A stretch of DNA of 64,000 nt from Arthrobacter sp. 9V. GTDB taxonomy: Bacteria; Actinomycetota; Actinomycetes; Actinomycetales; Micrococcaceae. Below are positions 58,666 through 64,000 of the stretch, in pieces. Within the stretch, counting starts at the first letter, position 1. Every line of letters starts with the position of its first letter. The DNA is taken from positions 4,106,838-4,170,837 of the forward strand of contig NZ_LR732912.1 in the NCBI RefSeq assembly GCF_902506065.1. The letters are read 5' to 3'. Made by a program: the position numbers and the translations under genes. Below the pieces are notes generated by a model that saw only the letters and a list, made by a program, of their open reading frames with translations, was not told where the DNA came from and did not search any database.

Positions 58666-60258
58666 TCAGGCCAAAATCCCGACGGCGGATTCGGCGGCCG
58701 CACGGACCGCACCGGAGCCAACCAGCCGGTCAGCCGCTTCCAGTTCCGGCGACAGGAACCGGTCAGTGCCCGGGCCCTGAACCACTTCGCGAAGCACCTC
58801 GAGCACTGCCGTGCCGGCCGGGCCCGGGGTGAGTTCGCCGTCGGACATTTGGGTCCGCATGTCAATGGCACGGGCGCTGGTGACAAGCTCGACGGCGAGC
58901 ACGCGGCGAAGATTCTCCACGGCCTTGCGCAGCTTCCGGGCAGCGTGCCAGCCCATGGACACGTGGTCTTCCTGCATGGCGGAGCTCGGGATGGAGTCCA
59001 CCGACGCGGGAACGGCCAGGCGCTTGTTGTCCGAGACCAGTCCGGCCTGCGTGTACTGGGCGATCATGAGGCCGGAATCGACGCCCGGGTCTCCGGCGAG
59101 GAACGCCGGCAGTCCGTGTGAACGCGCGGGATCGAGCATGCGGTCCGTGCGTCGCTCGGCGATGGAGCTGAGGTCCGCCACCGCGATGGCCAGGAAGTCC
59201 AGGACGTAGGCCACGGGGGCGCCGTGGAAGTTGCCGTTGGACGTGACGCGGCCGTCGGGGAGGACTACGGGGTTGTCGATCGCTGCAGCGAGTTCGCGGG
59301 AAGCAACCAGTGCGGCGTGGTCCACAGTGTCGCGGACAGCGCCGGCAACCTGCGGGGCACAACGCAGCGAGTAGGCGTCCTGAACCTTGGTGTCGTTAAT
59401 CCGGTGTGAAGCAACAATGGGCGAGTTGGACAGTACGCGGAGCATGTTGTCCGCGCTGGCAGCCTGGCCGGGGTGCGGCCGCAGTGCAGCGTGCAGCTCA
59501 GGCAGGAACACCTGGTCAGTGCCCAGGAGCGCCTCAACGCTGAGCGCGGCGGTGACGTCCGCCGTCGCAAGCAACAAACGGATGTCCGCGATGGCCATCA
59601 GGAGCATGCCGAGCATGCCTTCCGTGCCGTTGACGAGTGCCAGGCCCTCCTTCTCAGCGAGAGTGACCGGCTCAATTCCGTGCTGTGCAAGCAGCTCAGC
59701 AACGGGCGGCTGGCCGACGGTTCCGTAGAGTTCGCCGTCGGGACCCGTTGCTTCGCCTTCGCCCATGAGGACCAAAGCGCAGTGGGACAGCGGCGCGAGA
59801 TCGCCCGAGCAACCCAACGAACCGAACTCGCGGACCAGCGGGGTGATTCCGGCGTTGAGGACGTCCACCATGGTCTGCAGAACCACGGGACGGACGCCCG
59901 TGCGGCCGGAGGCAAGGGTCTTGGCACGGAGGAACATGATGCCGCGGACCACTTCGCGTTCCACCGCCGGGCCCATGCCTGCTGCGTGACTGCGGATCAG
60001 CGACTTCTGCAACTGCGTGCGGAGGTCGTTGGGGATGTGGCGGTTGGCCAGGGCACCGAAGCCCGTGGAAATGCCGTAGGCGGGGACATCGCTGGTTGCC
60101 AGATCGTCAATGTGCGCACGGACCTTGGCAACGTTGTCCAGGGCTTCCTGGGAAACGGTCACCTTGGCGTCGTGGCGTGCGACGGCGACGACGTCTTCCG
60201 GGGTCACGCCGCTGGAGCCGAGGGTGACGGTGAGCTGTTCGCTGGATGTGATGGTCAT
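58666..60258 (-). CDS. hutH: Histidine ammonia-lyase
   Basis: A 530-aa enzyme that removes ammonia from L-histidine to give urocanate. The MIO cofactor tripeptide reads Cys150-Ser151-Gly152 in GSLGCSGDLAPLSH, where Ala-Ser-Gly is the rule; Cys variants are known from actinobacterial enzymes. Other marks: YGISTGFGALANR, RSHAAGMG, and DPARSHGLPAFLAGDPGVDS. It is 4 nt after hutU, in one operon. The IclR gene at 62.6-63.4 kb may control it. Confidence 0.95.
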   Translation of the reverse strand: MTITSSEQLTVTLGSSGVTPEDVVAVARHDAKVTVSQEALDNVAKVRAHIDDLATSDVPAYGISTGFGALANRHIPNDLRTQLQKSLIRSHAAGMGPAVEREVVRGIMFLRAKTLASGRTGVRPVVLQTMVDVLNAGITPLVREFGSLGCSGDLAPLSHCALVLMGEGEATGPDGELYGTVGQPPVAELLAQHGIEPVTLAEKEGLALVNGTEGMLGMLLMAIADIRLLLATADVTAALSVEALLGTDQVFLPELHAALRPHPGQAASADNMLRVLSNSPIVASHRINDTKVQDAYSLRCAPQVAGAVRDTVDHAALVASRELAAAIDNPVVLPDGRVTSNGNFHGAPVAYVLDFLAIAVADLSSIAERRTDRMLDPARSHGLPAFLAGDPGVDSGLMIAQYTQAGLVSDNKRLAVPASVDSIPSSAMQEDHVSMGWHAARKLRKAVENLRRVLAVELVTSARAIDMRTQMSDGELTPGPAGTAVLEVLREVVQGPGTDRFLSPELEAADRLVGSGAVRAAAESAVGILA

Positions 60259-60262
60259 GTTC

Positions 60263-62002
60263 TTACTTGCTCTCTGGGGATTCGTTCATGGGGATGCGGA
60301 CGCCGCGTTCGTTGGCGACTTCGACGGCGCGGGGGTAGCCGGCGTCGACGTGGCGGATGACGCCCATGCCGGGGTCGTTGGTCAGGAGTCGCTCGAGTTT
60401 CTCTGCGGCCAGGTCAGTGCCATCAGCCACGGAAACCTGTCCGGCGTGCAGGGACCGGCCGATGCCGACGCCGCCACCGTGGTGGATCGAAACCCACGTG
60501 GCACCCGAAGAGGTGTTGATCAGGGCGTTGAGCAACGGCCAGTCCGCAATCGCGTCCGAACCGTCAGCCATGGATTCGGTTTCGCGGTAGGGAGACGCCA
60601 CGGAACCGGAGTCCAGGTGGTCCCGGCCGATCACGATCGGGGCCTTGACCTTGCCCTCCTTCACCAACTGGTTGAAGAGCAGGCCGGCTTTGGCGCGTTC
60701 GCCGTATCCGAGCCAGCAAATACGCGCCGGCAGCCCTTCGAATTCCACACGGTCTGCAGCAGCGTCGAGCCACTTGTGCAGGTGCTTGTTCTCCGGGAAC
60801 AGTTCCTTGATGGCTTTGTCCGTGACGGCGATGTCTTCCGGATCCCCGGACAGGGCAACCCAACGGAACGGGCCAAGACCCTCGCAGAACAACGGCCGGA
60901 TGTACGCCGGGACGAAGCCCGGGAACTCGAACGCACGATCATATCCGCCCTTGCGGGCCTCGTCACGGATGGAGTTGCCGTAATCGAACACTTCGGCGCC
61001 GGCATCCTGGAATTCCACCATCGCTTGGACGTGGCGGGCCATGGAAGCCTGGGACTTCTTGGTGAACCCTTCCGGATCCGCCTCAGCCTCGGTGTGCCAC
61101 TCAGCCACGGTGATGCCCTCGGGCAGGTAGCTCAACGGATCGTGCGCGGAGGTTTGGTCAGTGACCACATCAAAGGTCACTTCCCCGGCCTTGTGGCGGC
61201 GGAGCAGTTCCGGGAACACCTCAGCGGCATTACCCACATAGCCCACGGACCAGCCGCGGCGCTCGTCCTTGGCTTTCTGGACCTTGGCGATCGCAGCATC
61301 CAGGTCCGTTTCAACCTCGTCCAAGTAGCGCTTGCCCACACGGCGGCGCAGACGGGTTTCGTCCACATCCACGATCAGGCAGGCGCCGTCATTCAGGGTT
61401 ACAGCCAGCGGCTGGGCCCCGCCCATGCCACCACAACCACCGGTCAGCGTCAGGGTGCCGGCCAACGGGCCTTCCACGGAATCCGCCGCAGCGGGAGCCG
61501 GATGACGGCATTCAGCAGCCAGCTTGTTCCCGACGGCGGCAAAAGTTTCGTACGTGCCCTGAAGAATGCCCTGGGTACCGATGTAAATCCAGGAACCGGC
61601 GGTCATCTGGCCGTACATCATCAGGCCCTCGGCCTCGAGACGACGGAACTCAGGCCACGTAGCCCAGTCCCCCACCAGATTGGAGTTAGCCAACAGCACA
61701 CGCGGCGCCCACTCATGAGTGCGGAACACACCTACCGGCTTGCCCGACTGAACCAGAAGGGTTTCATCCTTCTCCATGGTCTCCAACGTCCGGGTAATAG
61801 CATCAAAAGCAGCCCAAGACCGGACAGCACGGCCCGTGCCACCATAAACCACCAAATCATCCGGACGCTCAGCAACCTCAGGATCCAAGTTGTTCATCAG
61901 CATGCGCAACGGCGCCTCGGTCTGCCACGACTTGGCAGTAAGCTCAGTACCCCGCGCGGCCTTAACCGGACGGGCACCAGTGGTGAAATCGGCGGGTGCC
62001 AT
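60263..62002 (-). CDS. hutU: Urocanate hydratase
   Basis: A 579-aa NAD-dependent urocanase, somewhat longer than the usual 550-560. Marks: LMNNLDPEVAERPDDLVVYG, YGQMTAGSWIYIGTQGILQG, LTGGCGGMGGAQPLAVTLND, PLFCEGLGPFRWVALSGDPE and HHGGGVGIGRSLHAGQVSVA. It converts urocanate to imidazolone propionate. AAGGAG precedes the ATG. First gene of the hutUH operon; the 160-nt gap upstream to the divergent SRPBCC gene holds the promoter. Confidence 0.95.
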   Translation of the reverse strand: MAPADFTTGARPVKAARGTELTAKSWQTEAPLRMLMNNLDPEVAERPDDLVVYGGTGRAVRSWAAFDAITRTLETMEKDETLLVQSGKPVGVFRTHEWAPRVLLANSNLVGDWATWPEFRRLEAEGLMMYGQMTAGSWIYIGTQGILQGTYETFAAVGNKLAAECRHPAPAAADSVEGPLAGTLTLTGGCGGMGGAQPLAVTLNDGACLIVDVDETRLRRRVGKRYLDEVETDLDAAIAKVQKAKDERRGWSVGYVGNAAEVFPELLRRHKAGEVTFDVVTDQTSAHDPLSYLPEGITVAEWHTEAEADPEGFTKKSQASMARHVQAMVEFQDAGAEVFDYGNSIRDEARKGGYDRAFEFPGFVPAYIRPLFCEGLGPFRWVALSGDPEDIAVTDKAIKELFPENKHLHKWLDAAADRVEFEGLPARICWLGYGERAKAGLLFNQLVKEGKVKAPIVIGRDHLDSGSVASPYRETESMADGSDAIADWPLLNALINTSSGATWVSIHHGGGVGIGRSLHAGQVSVADGTDLAAEKLERLLTNDPGMGVIRHVDAGYPRAVEVANERGVRIPMNESPESK

Positions 62003-62162
62003 GGTGACTCCTTCGTCTGTGGGAAGTGTGGTGGAAAGATGTTCTGCTTCTACTAAAGCCCCTTTATCCCGCGGCTGGAACGGCTTTTGGAGTGGTGCTG
62101 TCCGGGATTACAGACCCGTTAAGCCCCTCGCATTTGTGCGGCCATGAGCGCATGCTGGAGCT

Positions 62163-62600
62163 ATGGCAACGTTCCGAGTGACCACGCTGATCGCCGCGCC
62201 GCCCGAGCGCGTCTTCGCAACTTGGACAGATCTTGACCGGTTCCCGGAATGGATCGGCGGGGTGACGCGTGTGACGGATCGCATCGGCTCAATGGACCAG
62301 GCCGGCAGCCGTTACACGGTGTGGTTCGGGAAGATGGCAAGCCCCACTGAGGTCCTTGAAATTGAGCGGCCCCGGCATATCCGCACACGCTTCGGTAACG
62401 CAATATTGAAGGGCGAGTCTGATGTGACGTTCGCACCTGAGGCAGGAGGCACACGCGTCCAGCAGGAATTTGTGACCCGGGGATTCATCGCAGCGATTTT
62501 CGGGCGGCTGTTCGCCATGGGCTCCTACAAGGGCAGCTTCCAAGGCGAGCTGGAGACCTTTCGCAAGCTCGTCGAAAGCGAGACCCTGAGGCCGGACTAA
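62163..62600 (+). CDS. SRPBCC-family protein (polyketide cyclase/START-like)
   Basis: A 145-aa protein with the START/SRPBCC fold: VTTLIAAPPERVFATWTDLD, FPEWIGGVTRVTD, ERPRHIRTRFGNA and the long C-terminal helix SYKGSFQGELETFRKLVESE. Members bind hydrophobic ligands in a deep pocket; ligand unknown. It is divergent from hutU and convergent with the IclR gene (4-nt overlap of the ends). Confidence 0.83.
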   Translation: MATFRVTTLIAAPPERVFATWTDLDRFPEWIGGVTRVTDRIGSMDQAGSRYTVWFGKMASPTEVLEIERPRHIRTRFGNAILKGESDVTFAPEAGGTRVQQEFVTRGFIAAIFGRLFAMGSYKGSFQGELETFRKLVESETLRPD

Positions 62601-63403
62601 GCTCCGGGCCGGCCGTGGATTCGCACCGACAATTCGTCGGCGGCTTTGCGAATGCGGGCAGCCAGAACCGGCCATTGCTCGGCAGGAACCTTGTCCTCCA
62701 AGAACGTGACGGCGACTGCCGCCGTCGGCCATCCAACATGGTCCGTCACAGCGGCGGCAATGGACCCGAATCCCGGCGTGACTTCGCCGTTTTCCGTGGC
62801 GTAGCCACGCTGCCTCACCTGATCCAAATGGGATGACAGCGCGGAGTATTTCATGATGGGGAACTCCACCTCGTGCCGCGAAGTAAAGGCGGCGGCATTC
62901 GGGTACAAGGCCCGGACCTGCGACTTCGGCAGGGCAGCAAGGATGGCGCGGCCCGACGCCGTGAGGTGGCTGGGCAGGCGGACCCCGACGTCGGTCACCA
63001 GGCTGGGGCGGTTCTTGGCGCGTTCCTCCACGATGTAGAGAACGTCGCGGCCATGGAGCACCGCTAAGTGTGCGCTCTCACCGATCACGTCCACCAAGGA
63101 CGCGAGCATGGGACGCCCCAGCCGGGACAGGGGTTCCTGGCGTGAATACGCAGAGCTGAGTTCGAAGGCGCTGATGCCCAAACCGTAGCGCTGCTCTTCG
63201 TGCAGATGCAGGACGAAACCGTTCGCTTCCATCACGCCGAGCAGGTGGTAAACGCTGGACCGCGGCAGGCCGAGCGCCGTGGCGATGTTCGACGCCGCCA
63301 TGGGACCGCGTCGCGAAGCAAGCAGTTTCAAGATGCGCAGCGTGTTCTCGGCGGCCGGGACTTTGGACGTAGCTTTGCCTGGTGCGGTGGGCGTCGTTGT
63401 CAT
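62597..63403 (-). CDS. IclR-family regulator near the hut genes
   Basis: A 268-aa regulator: HTH AASNIATALGLPRSSVYHLL, effector domain AHLAVLHGRDVLYIVEER, LTASGRAILAALPK, FGSIAAAVTDHVGWPTAAVA. GAGGAACC precedes the ATG. The SRPBCC gene lies between it and hutU, but placement suggests control of histidine use, as IclR-type proteins do in several actinobacteria. No palindrome could be fixed in the hutU promoter region by eye. Confidence 0.87.
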   Translation of the reverse strand: MTTTPTAPGKATSKVPAAENTLRILKLLASRRGPMAASNIATALGLPRSSVYHLLGVMEANGFVLHLHEEQRYGLGISAFELSSAYSRQEPLSRLGRPMLASLVDVIGESAHLAVLHGRDVLYIVEERAKNRPSLVTDVGVRLPSHLTASGRAILAALPKSQVRALYPNAAAFTSRHEVEFPIMKYSALSSHLDQVRQRGYATENGEVTPGFGSIAAAVTDHVGWPTAAVAVTFLEDKVPAEQWPVLAARIRKAADELSVRIHGRPGA

Positions 63404-63568
63404 GGTTCCTCGCTGCTCGGCTGCTTAGGGGAGGCCAGGCATAGCTGTCCGGTATCCCGTACTCAAGCGTGCACCCTTCAAAGGGCAATCACCAGCAGCT
63501 TATAGAGGTAGGTGTCTGGGATGCCGGACCCGGTTAGAGCCCGGACCTCTACCCGGTGGCCGGGCGCC

Positions 63569-64000
63569 TTACGCCGAAGCTGCGCCCCTACGCCGGAGCA
63601 GGAACGTGATGGCTCCGGCCGCAGCCAGGACCAGCGCAACGATCAGCCCAATGGTCCAACCGCTCAACCCTGCAGAGGAAGCGGCCAACGGGGTTGCTGC
63701 CTCTTGCGACTGCGAATCGACAGACGCGGAGTCCTTTTCAGCTGATGCAGCCGGTGGCACTGAAATGCTGGGCACGGCCGACGGAGTGGCCGTGGGTGTT
63801 GAGGCAGCTTCGGCCGGCGTACCGGTTTCGGCAAGCCCGACGGCGGGACCGTAGTCGCGCGGCCAAGGAATGACCACCGGGGCTACTCCGGTTCCCGAGT
63901 GCTGCGAGATATCAACCTGGCCGGCTGCAGACTGGCCAGCCTGCCCATCGGCGGCGGCAGCTGCTTCCGCCTGCCGGGCTGCTTCTGCTGCTGCTTCCGC
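63569..64000 (-). CDS. C-terminal part of an Ala-rich surface protein (partial)
   Basis: The frame is open to the right edge; 143 residues are visible. An Ala/Glu-rich stretch (EAAAEAARQAEAAAAADGQA) gives way to a Ser/Thr/Pro region, one hydrophobic helix (LSGWTIGLIVALVLAAAGAI) and a basic tail LLRRRGAASA, the plan of a cell-surface protein held by its C-terminus. A LAETG pentapeptide, the form used by actinobacterial class E sortases, occurs about 70 residues before the end, which is farther from the helix than normal. The N-terminal domains lie outside the window. Confidence 0.72.
   Translation of the reverse strand, partial: AEAAAEAARQAEAAAAADGQAGQSAAGQVDISQHSGTGVAPVVIPWPRDYGPAVGLAETGTPAEAASTPTATPSAVPSISVPPAASAEKDSASVDSQSQEAATPLAASSAGLSGWTIGLIVALVLAAAGAITFLLRRRGAASA

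Noticed and set aside
60110..62056. A 648-codon plus-strand frame opposite hutH and hutU
   Set aside because: Both minus-strand enzymes are unambiguous; the frame is an antisense shadow.
1..64000. CRISPR array, prophage or insertion sequence
   Set aside because: No spaced direct-repeat array, transposase, integrase or phage structural gene was seen on either strand.

Overview
The window is high-GC actinobacterial chromosome, most like an Arthrobacter/Paenarthrobacter-type soil bacterium. The evidence is a dimethylglycine oxidase-folD gene order reported from Arthrobacter, a Glu-Asp-Phe tRNA cluster, an actinobacterial c-di-AMP riboswitch in front of an NlpC/P60 gene, many IclR and LacI regulators, and several actinobacteria-only hypothetical families. 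No insertion sequence, prophage or CRISPR array was seen. The content is mostly catabolic and transport gene blocks joined by housekeeping genes.

Layout. 1-10.6 kb: a methylamine/one-carbon island with the tail of a dimethylglycine oxidase, a cyclodeaminase-family cyclohydrolase (fchA), folD, an FdhF/YdeP molybdoenzyme, formaldehyde dehydrogenase, a divergent moeA, an IclR regulator, a BCCT betaine-type carrier and a small Cys/His protein. Together they could import betaines, oxidise the released methyl groups on THF or as free formaldehyde, and burn formate. 10.7-16.3 kb: fasciclin lipoprotein, VOC protein, acetyltransferase, and an IclR gene divergent from a 3-oxoacid CoA-transferase/thiolase operon. 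16.3-22.8 kb: ankyrin lipoprotein, an HbpS-like haem-binding protein divergent from a SenS/SenR-like two-component system, HdeD-like protein, xthA, aquaporin. 23-27.7 kb: LacI-controlled alpha-glucoside-type ABC importer. 27.7-33 kb: small regulator, AlkD-like protein, a five-gene Asp23/Gls24 envelope-stress operon, and a DUF6318/PKD secreted pair.

33-40.4 kb: an Amadori-product (fructosamine) block with frlB-, frlC- and frlD-like genes, an ABC importer and a LacI regulator; strong palindromic operators sit before frlB and before the importer. 40.6-43.3 kb: a small accessory-looking stretch with an I36-type inhibitor, a lipoprotein and a decayed beta-propeller gene, ending at the tRNA cluster (43.3-43.7 kb). 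44-52.4 kb: DMT exporter, fructokinase, minimal metalloprotease, CDF exporter, a rifampicin-phosphotransferase-like enzyme, tandem UspA protein, short FAD protein. 52.4-58.5 kb: NlpC/P60 protein with riboswitch, CopC-like protein, purine permease, hutG, an unusual tRNA-Cys, long palindromes and two small conserved proteins. 58.6-64 kb: hutU-hutH operon, SRPBCC protein, IclR regulator, and the C-terminal part of a membrane-anchored Ala-rich protein.

The most unusual biochemical signal is that FolD lacks the lysine needed for the cyclohydrolase half-reaction, while its overlapping upstream partner belongs to a family that can supply that step. This suggests a split methylene-THF oxidation pathway dedicated to demethylation. 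Other points of interest are the ABC-type frl cluster with a perfect 26-bp operator, the HbpS-SenSR module, the rifampicin-phosphotransferase homologue, and a set of long perfect intergenic palindromes.
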